64,000 nt of DNA from Desulfovibrio cuneatus DSM 11391 (GTDB taxonomy: Bacteria > Desulfobacterota > Desulfovibrionia > Desulfovibrionales > Desulfovibrionaceae), in NCBI RefSeq assembly GCF_000430005.1, contig NZ_AUCY01000016.1, positions 1 to 64,000 of the forward strand, read 5' to 3'. The position numbers and the translations under genes are program-made. Under the pieces are notes generated by a model. The model worked only from the letters and a program-made list of their open reading frames with translations, did not search any database and had not been told where the DNA came from. Shown here in pieces: positions 7,682 through 15,769 of this stretch (position 1 is its first letter; each line of letters opens with the position of its first letter).

Positions 7682-8959
7682 TTAAAACTTGTACCCCATA
7701 GAGAACGAAACAATATCCGTGTAGGTACTTTTTGCTTCAGATTCCAGCAGGCTGCGGTCGGCATAGGCTTCGCTGTATTTACGGCCCTTGGCATTAATCA
7801 GGGCATAGGCCACGTCGAATGTCCAGGCATCATACGTAAAGCCTGCGCCCACGCTGTAAATTTGCCTGCCATCTGTTGGCACAAGGTAATCTTCATATTC
7901 TTCTGTCATGGGGGATTGGTCCCACACAAAGCCAGCCCGCAAGGCCAGCCAGTCCAGGGCCTGGTATTCCACCCCTGTGTTGAAGCGCCATGTGTTTTTC
8001 CAGTTCTTGGGGCTTTCCGCCACCCTTCCCTGTTCACGCAAGTGAATGTCCAGGGCGTCAAACCGGCTCCAGCGTGTCCAAATACCGCCCACTTCCACAG
8101 AAAGGTCTTTGGTGGGGGAGTAGGAAACACCGCCGGAAACAGATTCCGGCAAATGCACCCGGCCCATGGCCCCGCCATTGGGGAAGTTATCGTCAAAAAT
8201 CTTCTGCCCCATAGCGCCTGCCTTATTCTCTTTCAGGGAATATTCCACCCTGCCCTCGTTCTTCAAATACACTGAACTGCGGTAGGCAAGGCCTGCGGCC
8301 CACTGGTCGTTAAACTGGTAGTGGGTGGCAAGGTTAAAGCCGTAGCCAAAGCTGTCGGCATCTATAATATTGCTATCCACTTCTGCCAATTTGCCGAACA
8401 CAGGGTGGTTCACTGCAACCCGCTTGCGCAAGTTCAGGTTAGTATACATAACCTCCACCCCGGCAGCCACGGAAAGCTCGTCTGTAACAGCCACGGCCAC
8501 GTTGGGGTTCAGGGAAAGGGTTTGCAGTTCCACTTCATACACATTAAAGCGCCCCGGCCAGTTGTTGGGGTATTCAAACCCAAGGCCAAAGCGGGAAAAT
8601 TGCCCCACGCCAATGGCAACACGGTCGTTAAGCTTGTGCGTGTAATAAAAGTTGGGCACAGGCCATATGCTATCCTTCAAGTGAACGTTGAACGATTGAC
8701 CGCTCATATCTGTGCCTGTCATTCGGCCCCGTGGGCTGATAACGGAAAGCCCCGTTTGGAACTGAAGTCCTTCCAACCGGGTAATGGTTGCCGGGTTTGT
8801 GGCAAGCACAGAAGGGTCTGGCTTGCGGGCCATGGTTGCCCCGCCAAGGGCAATGCTACGGGCACTATATTCATACAGGGCAAAGCCTTCTGCCATGGCA
8901 GGGGAAGCCATTGCCAATGCGCTGCAAAAAATAGCAAAGCGCAAGAACAGATTTTTCAT
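7682..8959 (-). CDS. OmpP1/FadL-family outer membrane transporter
   Basis: About 425 residues with a signal peptide MKNLFLRFAIFCSALAMASPAMA, then EGFALYEYSARSIALGGATMA, the conserved N-terminal start of FadL/TodX porins, whose inserted hatch forms the substrate path. The rest shows the alternating pattern of a 14-strand barrel (NFYYTHKLNDRVAIGVGQFS, LATHYQFNDQWAAGLAYRSS, VEYQALDWLALRAGFVWDQS) and ends in aromatic YKF, as outer membrane proteins do. It would import long-chain fatty acids or other hydrophobic compounds. I chose M at 8959 for SD spacing and a normal signal peptide; 8965 is possible, and the frame open to 9055 is probably not used. Upstream, 8960-9300 is AT-rich with no gene. Confidence 0.88.
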   Translation of the reverse strand: MKNLFLRFAIFCSALAMASPAMAEGFALYEYSARSIALGGATMARKPDPSVLATNPATITRLEGLQFQTGLSVISPRGRMTGTDMSGQSFNVHLKDSIWPVPNFYYTHKLNDRVAIGVGQFSRFGLGFEYPNNWPGRFNVYEVELQTLSLNPNVAVAVTDELSVAAGVEVMYTNLNLRKRVAVNHPVFGKLAEVDSNIIDADSFGYGFNLATHYQFNDQWAAGLAYRSSVYLKNEGRVEYSLKENKAGAMGQKIFDDNFPNGGAMGRVHLPESVSGGVSYSPTKDLSVEVGGIWTRWSRFDALDIHLREQGRVAESPKNWKNTWRFNTGVEYQALDWLALRAGFVWDQSPMTEEYEDYLVPTDGRQIYSVGAGFTYDAWTFDVAYALINAKGRKYSEAYADRSLLESEAKSTYTDIVSFSMGYKF

Positions 8960-9300
8960 AAACATCTCGAACGAGAAAGGGTTACAAGGAAGTATCGCGC
9001 CTACGCAGAATGCATAAAAAGCCCAATACAAAAGAAACAGATAAACGCTGCTCACTATTACGTGACTATTCCAAGTGGGCAGTAATCTGCAATTGAAAGT
9101 TACAGGACATTATTGATAATGACAAGCAAAATCATATAGATAGACAATACAACAAGAAATAACTATATATATTATTTTGTACACTTATCCACAGGTTACA
9201 GGAAAAATACCACTGTATTATCATACCTATTTTTTCCACAACTGGAACAAAAAAACATGACAACAACACTCTGATTACCCATAACACGCAGCTTGAATTA

Positions 9301-11883
9301 TTACATGAGACTGACGGGGTCCAAGTCCAAGGTAATACGCAACACCCGGCCAGGGTTCTGCTCCGTAGCTTTGGCAAACAGGGTGCGCAGGGGTTGCCAG
9401 TCTGCCGCTTTTACCAGGCAGTGAAAGCGCCGCCTGCCCTGCAACAGGGGCATGGGGGCTGGGGCTGGCCCAAGCACTTGCAGCCCAAGGGCTTTGCCTT
9501 CTTCCCGCAGGGTTTTGCCAATGCGGGCAATGGCATCCTGCCCTTTTTCTTCTCCCATGGGGTAACTTAGGCGAATAAGAGCTAGGCGCACAAAGGGTGG
9601 GTAACGCCTCCGTTCCCGCAGGGCAATTTCCCGTTCGTAGAACCCCAAAAAGTCTGCGTCTTTTACAAACTGCCAGCAATAATGATCCGGGTCGCGGGTT
9701 TGCACCAGCACCTTACCGGGCTTTACCCCCCGCCCGGCTCTACCGGAAGCCTGGAGCAGGAGTTGAAAGGTACGTTCTGCCGCACGGTAATCCGGCAGGT
9801 TCAGGCCCAGGTCGGCGTCTGCCACCACGGCCAGTGTTACGTTGGGGAAGTGGTGCCCCTTGGAAAGCATCTGGGTGCCGACCAAAACGGAGGCTTCCCC
9901 CCTGGCGAACCGGGCCAGAATATCTTCCATGCTTCCTGGGCGGCGGGTGCTGTCTCTGTCAAGGCGCAACACCGAAGTGCCGGAAGGCAGCAGGGTTGCC
10001 AAGCTTTCTTCCACCTTTTCCGTGCCTTCCCCCATGGGTAAAAAATGCATACCTTTGCAGTTGCTGCACGGGGAAGGAAAAGGCACAACATAGCCGCAGT
10101 AGTGGCATAACAGGCGTTCCCTGGCTTTATGGTAGGCAAGGCCAATGTCGCAATGCGGGCACTTTACCACCTGCCCGCAGCCAAGGCAGTACATTTGCGG
10201 GGCATAGCCACGCCTGTTGAGCAAAATAACGGCCTGTTCCCCCCGCTCTACGGTTTCACATAAAGCCAGCTTACTTTCTTGGGCAAGCAGTTCCGCGTCT
10301 GCCCTGCCCCGCCCAATGGTAATAAAATTCACCTCCGGCAAGGCACCGCCCCCCACACGCTCCGTAAGGGTATGCACCTGAATGCGCCCCAGCGTTGCGG
10401 CATGGTATGTTTTGACATCTGGCGAGGCAGACCCCAGCAACAGCATGGCATTATCCTGCCCGGCCCGGAACCACGCCACTTCTTTGGCCTGGTACACAAA
10501 GCCTTCATCCTGCTTGAAAGAAGCGTCGTGCTCTTCATCCAGCACAATAAGCCCAAGGGGGGGCATGGGTAAAAACAGGGCCGAACGAGTACCCACCACC
10601 ACACACGGCGTTTGCTGCCGGGCCAAAGCGCGGAAGGCCGCTTCACGCGCTGCCTGGCTTTGGTAGCCGTGGAATAAAAACCGTGTGGCCCCCGGCATGG
10701 CGTGTTCCAAATCGCCCCACAGCTTGTAGGCAAGGGCTACCTCTGGCGCAAGCAGCAACACGGAACGCCCCCGCAACAGCGCCTGCCGGGCAAGCTCCAG
10801 GTAAATAGCCGTTTTGCCGCTGCCTGTTACCCCAAACAGCAGGCGGGTTTCTGCCTTGTGCGTTGCCAGGGCGTCGGCAAGGGGGTCAAGCACAGTACGC
10901 TGATGCGGAGTAAGGGTAAAATGCGCAGGCAGCAACACGTCAGATGGCAGCAACAGGGAAGGATCCCCGCCAGGGTGCACAAGTTCTGCGGCTTCCAGGC
11001 CAAATTCTTGCACTAGGGTAGCTTCTTCCGCAGGACCAATATCTTGGGCTAAGGCATCGTATTCCAAAAAGGCAAGCTCCTGCCCGCCGGGCAAGGGCTG
11101 TTCTGCCCCAGGTGCCTTCTGGTTCGTATTATTCCCAATAGCTTGCCCCGCGTTTGCCCCCTGGTGCATTACCGGGGCACTGCCAGCAGGGGAAATGCGC
11201 ACAAGCCCGCGTTCCGCCATGGTTTGCAAAGTGGTCGTCACTGTGGTGCCAAAGGCATCCACAAGCCTGCGCCGGGGCACGGTGCCATGGGCAAATAAGA
11301 ACTCCAGCAAGGCAATTTGCTTTTTGGCCCCCGGCTTTACAGGCCAGGGGGGGTCGCCTGCCAGGGCGCACACTTCCCTGTCCAGGGGGTCTGTTTTAGC
11401 CTCGCTCACCGTGGCCTGGCCTGCTGCCCATAACGCGCCCAACTGTGCCAGTTCCGCTTCTGGTACATTTTTCAGGCGGTTCAGCTTCAATTCCCTGGGC
11501 TTTCCAGCCCCAAAAAAACGTACCGTTACCCCGGTGGCACGCAACCCGGCAGGTAACAGGTGCCCCAGAATGTTCCCCAGAGTTGTAGTGTGGCGCAAGG
11601 CCAATTGCCGCGCCATTTCTTGATAGGCCGGGGAAAGCAGCGGTGCATGTTCCATAGGCCACAACAGGGGCTTGAATACCATACCTGCTGCCTTGGCAGC
11701 GGCACCAGCCGGCATGGCCGGGGCGTTTTCTTCCAGCCCCACAATAATGCCCGCCCGCAGGCCATTGCCAAGGGGCGCGGCAACGCGCTGCCCCACCTGC
11801 CAGCATTCATGGGGCAGGTAGGCAGGCAAGGTGTACGTAAGCATGCTGTAGGGCGGAGAAAACAAGGCAACCTGTGCAAACAA
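9301..11883 (-). CDS. priA: PriA, replication restart primosome helicase
   Basis: About 860 residues. It recognises stalled forks and loads the replicative helicase. Visible: an N-terminal 3'BD-like region (FAQVALFSPPY, YTLPAYLPHECWQVGQRVAAPLG), Walker A LLFGVTGSGKTAIY, DEEHD box, GSASPDVKTYHA, the paired zinc sites CLGCGQVVKCPHC and CHYCGYVVPFPSPCSNC, and the QMLSKGHHFPNV / LLQASGRAGRG motifs. The open frame reaches back to 12459, but that part is repeat element B. I place the start at TTG 11883, which has AAGGA about 8 nt upstream and gives the usual N-terminus; ATG 11844 would cut it off. It lies downstream of ettA on the same strand, separated by the repeat. Confidence 0.93.
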   Translation of the reverse strand: MFAQVALFSPPYSMLTYTLPAYLPHECWQVGQRVAAPLGNGLRAGIIVGLEENAPAMPAGAAAKAAGMVFKPLLWPMEHAPLLSPAYQEMARQLALRHTTTLGNILGHLLPAGLRATGVTVRFFGAGKPRELKLNRLKNVPEAELAQLGALWAAGQATVSEAKTDPLDREVCALAGDPPWPVKPGAKKQIALLEFLFAHGTVPRRRLVDAFGTTVTTTLQTMAERGLVRISPAGSAPVMHQGANAGQAIGNNTNQKAPGAEQPLPGGQELAFLEYDALAQDIGPAEEATLVQEFGLEAAELVHPGGDPSLLLPSDVLLPAHFTLTPHQRTVLDPLADALATHKAETRLLFGVTGSGKTAIYLELARQALLRGRSVLLLAPEVALAYKLWGDLEHAMPGATRFLFHGYQSQAAREAAFRALARQQTPCVVVGTRSALFLPMPPLGLIVLDEEHDASFKQDEGFVYQAKEVAWFRAGQDNAMLLLGSASPDVKTYHAATLGRIQVHTLTERVGGGALPEVNFITIGRGRADAELLAQESKLALCETVERGEQAVILLNRRGYAPQMYCLGCGQVVKCPHCDIGLAYHKARERLLCHYCGYVVPFPSPCSNCKGMHFLPMGEGTEKVEESLATLLPSGTSVLRLDRDSTRRPGSMEDILARFARGEASVLVGTQMLSKGHHFPNVTLAVVADADLGLNLPDYRAAERTFQLLLQASGRAGRGVKPGKVLVQTRDPDHYCWQFVKDADFLGFYEREIALRERRRYPPFVRLALIRLSYPMGEEKGQDAIARIGKTLREEGKALGLQVLGPAPAPMPLLQGRRRFHCLVKAADWQPLRTLFAKATEQNPGRVLRITLDLDPVSLM

Positions 11884-11924
11884 GGGGCGTTCCTTTGTAA
11901 CATAACAGAAATTTTGTATTTTTT

Positions 11925-12213
11925 TATTGGGGGACGCTGTCCCCCAGCCCCCGACCTGCTCCGTTCGGGCTGTGTGAAGATGCGCGGGACAGCAAAGCCG
12001 CCCGCACCCTCCGCCCTCACTCCACGGCTCGCTACGCTCGCGACTCCGTCGGTCTAAGGAAGACTCGCGACTGCCGTCGGCATTAGGGGCACGATGCCCT
12101 TGGAACCCCACATAAGCGTTCTCTGTTTCGCAATGCGAAACAGAGAACGCAAAATGGGGGTCAAGGGGCGTCACGTCCCTTGCAGGGGGTGTTGGGGGAC
12201 AGCGTCCCCCAAG
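11925..12213. repeat. family-1 hairpin-mosaic intergenic element, copy B (fullest)
   Basis: It begins and ends with GGGGGACGCTGTCCCCC-type hairpins. Inside are the Z module (a GCGGG/CCCGC stem followed by the block CACTCCACGGCTCGCTACGC) and the three-hairpin module with a perfect 17-bp central stem GCGTTCTCTGTTTCGCA (12116-12132) / 12134-12150. Parts recur in copies A, D, E, F and G in either orientation. It fills the gap between ettA and priA and creates a false N-terminal extension of the priA frame. Confidence 0.85.
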
Positions 12214-12232
12214 TGAATACAGAACGGAACGG

Positions 12233-13915
12233 TTACCGTGTGAACTTGCGGAACTTAATGCGGTGGGGGTTATCGGCCTCTTTGCCCAGGCGGCGCTTGC
12301 GGTCTTCCTCATATTCCGAATAGTTGCCATCAAAAAACAGCACGGAAGAATCGCCTTCAAATGCCATAATATGGGTGGCAATGCGGTCAAGAAACCAACG
12401 GTCGTGGCTGATAACAAACACGGTGCCGGCGAAGTTTTCAATAGCTTCTTCCAGGGCACGCATGGTGTTCACATCCAGGTCGTTGGTGGGTTCGTCAAGC
12501 AGCAGTACGTTGCCGCCAGACTTTACCGTAATGGCTAGGTGCACGCGGTTACGTTCACCACCGGAAAGCATTTCCACCTTTTTCTGCTGGTCTTGGCCTT
12601 GCAGGTTAAAGCGGGAACAATACGCACGGGAGTTCACTTCCCGGTTGCCCAGCTTGATAGTGTCATACCCATCACTCACCACTTCATACACAGTTTTTCC
12701 GGGCACCAGGGTGTCGCGGTTCTGGTCGCCCCAGGCAATTTTCACTGTGTCCCCAAGGCGCAGCTCGCCGGAATCCGGCTGCTCTACCCCGGCCAGCATT
12801 TTGAACAGGGTAGTTTTACCAGCCCCGTTAGGCCCAATAATACCCACCACCGCACCGGGTGGAACGATAAAGTCCAGGTTTTCAAACAACAGTTTGTCGC
12901 CCATGGCCTTGCTCACGCCTTCAGCTTCCGCCACAAGCTTGCCAAGGCGCGGTCCGGGCGGAATATAAATTTCCAGTTCAGCGGCACGGCGTTCCGCCTC
13001 AAAAGAGAGCAACGCTTCATAGGCGCTGATGCGGGCTTTGCTTTTGGCATGGCGGCCCTTGGGGGCCATGCGAATCCATTCCAGTTCCCGTTGCAGGGTC
13101 TTCTGGCGGTCAGTCTCCGACTTTTCTTCCTGGGAAAGGCGCTTTTGCTTTTGTTCCAGCCAGGAGGAATAGTTACCCTTCCAGGGGATACCGCGACCGC
13201 GGTCCAGTTCCAAAATCCAGCCAGCCACATTATCCAGAAAATAACGGTCGTGAGTAACGGCAATGACTGTGCCAGGGAAGCTTTGCAAAAAGCGCTCAAG
13301 CCACGCAACCGATTCAGCATCCAGGTGGTTTGTGGGTTCGTCCAGCAGCAAAATATCTGGGTTTTGCAACAGCAGGCGGCACAGGGCCACACGGCGGCGT
13401 TCACCACCGGAGAGCACACTGACAGAAGCTTCCGCAGGGGGGCAGCGCAAGGCGTCCATGGCCATGTCCAGGCGTGAGTCCAGGTCCCATATGTCTTTGG
13501 AATCCATGAGTTCCTGCACTTCACCCTGGCGGGTAATGAGCGCATCCATTTCATCGGGTTCCATGGGTTCGGCAAACTTGGCGTTAATGGCTTCATACTC
13601 ATTGCGTATGGCAATAAGTTCTACCACGCCTTCTTCCACCACATCACGCACAGTGCGTGTTTCATCCACCAGGGGCTCCTGTTCCAGGTAGCCAATGGTA
13701 TAGCCGGGGGCAAGCACGGTTTCCCCGTCAAAAGCGGAATCTACGCCAGCCAGAATTTTCAGTAGCGAGCTTTTACCAGAGCCGTTCAGGCCCAGAACGC
13801 CAATTTTCGCGCCGTAAAAATACGAAAGAGAAATGTCTTTCAACACCTCTTTCTGCCCGTGCCGCTTGGAAACACGGATCATGGAATAAATAATCTTATC
13901 TGGTTCGTTACTCAT
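12233..13915 (-). CDS. ettA: EttA, energy-dependent translational throttle ABC-F ATPase
   Basis: A 560-residue ABC-F protein with two ATPase halves: Walker A GLNGSGKS (residues 42-49) and GPNGAGKT; signatures SVLSGGERRRVALC and MLSGGERNRVHLA; Walker B DILLLDEPTNHLD and VLLLDEPTNDLD. The linker (P-site tRNA interaction region) carries KQKRLSQEEKSETDRQKTLQ and WIRMAPKGRHAKSKARI. The short arm region in domain 1 (EYEAINAKFAEPMEPDEMDA) marks EttA rather than Uup or YheS. It binds the ribosomal E site and gates the first elongation step according to ATP/ADP ratio. Start ATG 13915 with GAGGAA 4-5 nt upstream; the longer frame to 13975 lacks support. Confidence 0.95.
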   Translation of the reverse strand: MSNEPDKIIYSMIRVSKRHGQKEVLKDISLSYFYGAKIGVLGLNGSGKSSLLKILAGVDSAFDGETVLAPGYTIGYLEQEPLVDETRTVRDVVEEGVVELIAIRNEYEAINAKFAEPMEPDEMDALITRQGEVQELMDSKDIWDLDSRLDMAMDALRCPPAEASVSVLSGGERRRVALCRLLLQNPDILLLDEPTNHLDAESVAWLERFLQSFPGTVIAVTHDRYFLDNVAGWILELDRGRGIPWKGNYSSWLEQKQKRLSQEEKSETDRQKTLQRELEWIRMAPKGRHAKSKARISAYEALLSFEAERRAAELEIYIPPGPRLGKLVAEAEGVSKAMGDKLLFENLDFIVPPGAVVGIIGPNGAGKTTLFKMLAGVEQPDSGELRLGDTVKIAWGDQNRDTLVPGKTVYEVVSDGYDTIKLGNREVNSRAYCSRFNLQGQDQQKKVEMLSGGERNRVHLAITVKSGGNVLLLDEPTNDLDVNTMRALEEAIENFAGTVFVISHDRWFLDRIATHIMAFEGDSSVLFFDGNYSEYEEDRKRRLGKEADNPHRIKFRKFTR

Positions 13916-14268
13916 GCATTCCTCGCGACAAAATACAAGACCATTGCAAAACTGCGTTTTGCGTGCTTTTTCCATTATGTTCCGCGCTGCTTACGCAGGC
14001 AAAACATGGCCTGAGTCACAAAAAACACTCATTTTAGCGGGAAAATGAATTTCCCTTACTCGTGCTTTTTGAAGCGTCTTCCCTGTGGGAAGCCGCCTTA
14101 TTATAAGGAGAAGGACCGTAAACAGCGCATACACCCTGCCTGCGCAGGGGGCAGAATAAACACCAGGACGCCACTTGGCAACAGCACACGCCGCAAAGGA
14201 ACTATGGCAAACCCCATGCTTTTTGTCCAGCCCGGCCAAAATGAAGAAACAGTTTTTGCAAAAAGGCC

Positions 14269-14295
14269 TAAAGACTTTCCCCCCATGCCCGATAA
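14269..14295 (+). promoter_or_regulatory. sigma-28 (FliA) promoter, distal copy, upstream of flagellin
   Basis: TAAAGACT (14269-14276), an 11-nt spacer, then CCCGATAA (14288-14295). This matches the enterobacterial sigma-28 consensus TAAAGTTT-N11-GCCGATAA closely, with exact spacing. It lies in the 695-nt gene-free interval between ettA and the flagellin gene, about 315 nt before the start codon. A near-copy follows 140 nt downstream. Confidence 0.75.
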
Positions 14296-14408
14296 AAGAG
14301 AGGCAAGCAGCAAATAACAGTCGCATGGCAGTGCAACACACAAGCCGCGGCAACGTTTATGCGTGTTGCCAGGGAAATACAAATTACGCACTTTTTTCCA
14401 AAAGAGCC

Positions 14409-14435
14409 TAAAGAGTTTCCCACCCAACCCGATAA
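14409..14435 (+). promoter_or_regulatory. sigma-28 (FliA) promoter, proximal copy, upstream of flagellin
   Basis: TAAAGAGT (14409-14416), 11-nt spacer, CCCGATAA (14428-14435). Similarity to the distal promoter extends beyond the boxes (GATAAAAG followed by AAGCAGCA-like and GTAACAG-like sequence), so the two appear to come from a local duplication. It would give a leader of about 165 nt before ATG 14611. Confidence 0.8.
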
Positions 14436-14610
14436 AAGGGGGTAAGCAGCACGTAACAGCCAAAAAGGCCATGCCGCAGGAAGCGGCACCGTTGCCACTG
14501 CAAGTATTTTGGGAACCCGAATTTTCTGGCATCCCCCCGGCGGAAGGGTCGCAAGGAAGCGCCCCGCATAGTGCACCGCTGTCACAAGGCAATATTCAAG
14601 GAGGAATATT

Positions 14611-15504
14611 ATGTCTTTGGTAATTAACCACAATATGATGGCGATGAACGCCGCTCGTAACCTCAGCTCTTCTTACACCAACCTGGCAACCTCTGTTCGC
14701 CGCCTTTCTTCCGGCCTTCGTGTTGGCCAAGCTTCCGACGACGCCGCTGGCCTGGGTGTTCGCGAACTGATGCGTGCTGACATTGCAGCCCTGAACCAGG
14801 GTGTACGTAACGCCAACGACGCTATTTCCCTTATCCAAACAGCTGACGGCGCCCTCGGCGTTATCGACGAAAAGCTCATTCGTATGAAAGAGCTGGCCGA
14901 ACAGGCAGCTACCGGTACTTACAACTCTGATCAGCGTTTGATGATTGAATCTGAATACCAAGCCATGGCTTCGGAAATTACCCGAATTGCAAACGCCACC
15001 GACTTTAACGGTGTACACCTGCTCAACGGGAACCTTTCCGGCGACGTCCACGTCGGTACTGGCCTTGTTTCCACCGGCAAACTGAAAGTCCACTTCGGTA
15101 CCGCCAACGACTCTGCCGAAGACTACTACTACATCAAAATCGGCAACTCCACCGCTTCCGCCCTTGGCGTTGGCAACCAAGGTTTGGCTACCAACGATGC
15201 CTACACCGTTTCCACACAGGCACAAGCCCAGAAGGCTCTGGTAGGCCTGAACAACGCTATCATTTCCAAGGATAAAATCCGCGCCAACCTGGGTGCGATG
15301 CAAAACCGCCTGGAAAACACCGTTTCCAACCTGCAAATTCAGGCTGAAAACCTCCAGGCTGCTGAATCTCGCATCTCTGACGTGGACGTAGCCACTGAAA
15401 TGACCGAATTCGTGCGCAACCAGATTCTGTCTCAGGCTGCTACAGCCATGCTCTCGCAGGCTAACTCCCTGCCACGTATGGCCATGAACCTTATTCAAGG
15501 TTAA
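14611..15504 (+). CDS. fliC: flagellin
   Basis: A 297-residue flagellin. The N-terminal D0/D1 domain starts MSLVINHNMMAMNAARNLSS and contains RLSSGLRVGQASDDAAGLGV; the C-terminal D1/D0 domain contains LGAMQNRLENTVSNLQIQAE, ESRISDVDVATEMTEF and ends NSLPRMAMNLIQG. The central variable domain is short (about residues 145-205), so the filament would have a small outer domain. It is exported by the flagellar type III system and polymerises into the filament. SD AAGGAGG lies 8 nt before ATG 14611. Codon use is biased toward C-ending codons, as expected for a highly expressed gene. It is preceded by two sigma-28 promoters and followed by a strong terminator, so it is probably monocistronic. Confidence 0.97.
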   Translation: MSLVINHNMMAMNAARNLSSSYTNLATSVRRLSSGLRVGQASDDAAGLGVRELMRADIAALNQGVRNANDAISLIQTADGALGVIDEKLIRMKELAEQAATGTYNSDQRLMIESEYQAMASEITRIANATDFNGVHLLNGNLSGDVHVGTGLVSTGKLKVHFGTANDSAEDYYYIKIGNSTASALGVGNQGLATNDAYTVSTQAQAQKALVGLNNAIISKDKIRANLGAMQNRLENTVSNLQIQAENLQAAESRISDVDVATEMTEFVRNQILSQAATAMLSQANSLPRMAMNLIQG

Positions 15505-15533
15505 TAGCTCTTTCTGGATTCGGGGGTTCTTAT

Positions 15534-15572
15534 ATACCGGGGGTACGCAAGTACCCCCGGTATTGTGCTTTT
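15534..15572 (+). terminator. intrinsic terminator of flagellin gene
   Basis: Arms ATACCGGGGGTAC (15534-15546) and GTACCCCCGGTAT (15551-15563) with a GCAA tetraloop, followed by TGTGCTTTT. The 13-bp GC-rich stem is a typical terminator. Confidence 0.9.
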
Positions 15573-15769
15573 AGCCACAGGGGCAATTAGAAATAGCCCT
15601 CTTTCTTCTTCCGTATACACAGAAAAAATGGCTGCATTGCCAGCAAGAAAAGAGTGTGCTAACATGACTTACATCATGAATGCCGCAGTCCACCCCTTTG
15701 GGTTGGGTTATATTATTACTAAAAATTCATTTCCACCTTTAATGCTTGCGCCTTACAGGAGCACGCTGC

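Noticed and set aside
11925-12213. Possible CRISPR or rRNA-related structure in the hairpin-rich intergenic elements
   Set aside because: Repeats are not regularly spaced and have no spacers; no rRNA-like sequence is seen.
11884-12459. N-terminal extension of the PriA frame by 192 codons
   Set aside because: The sequence is repeat element B and the end of ettA read in another frame; PriA family proteins start near 11883.
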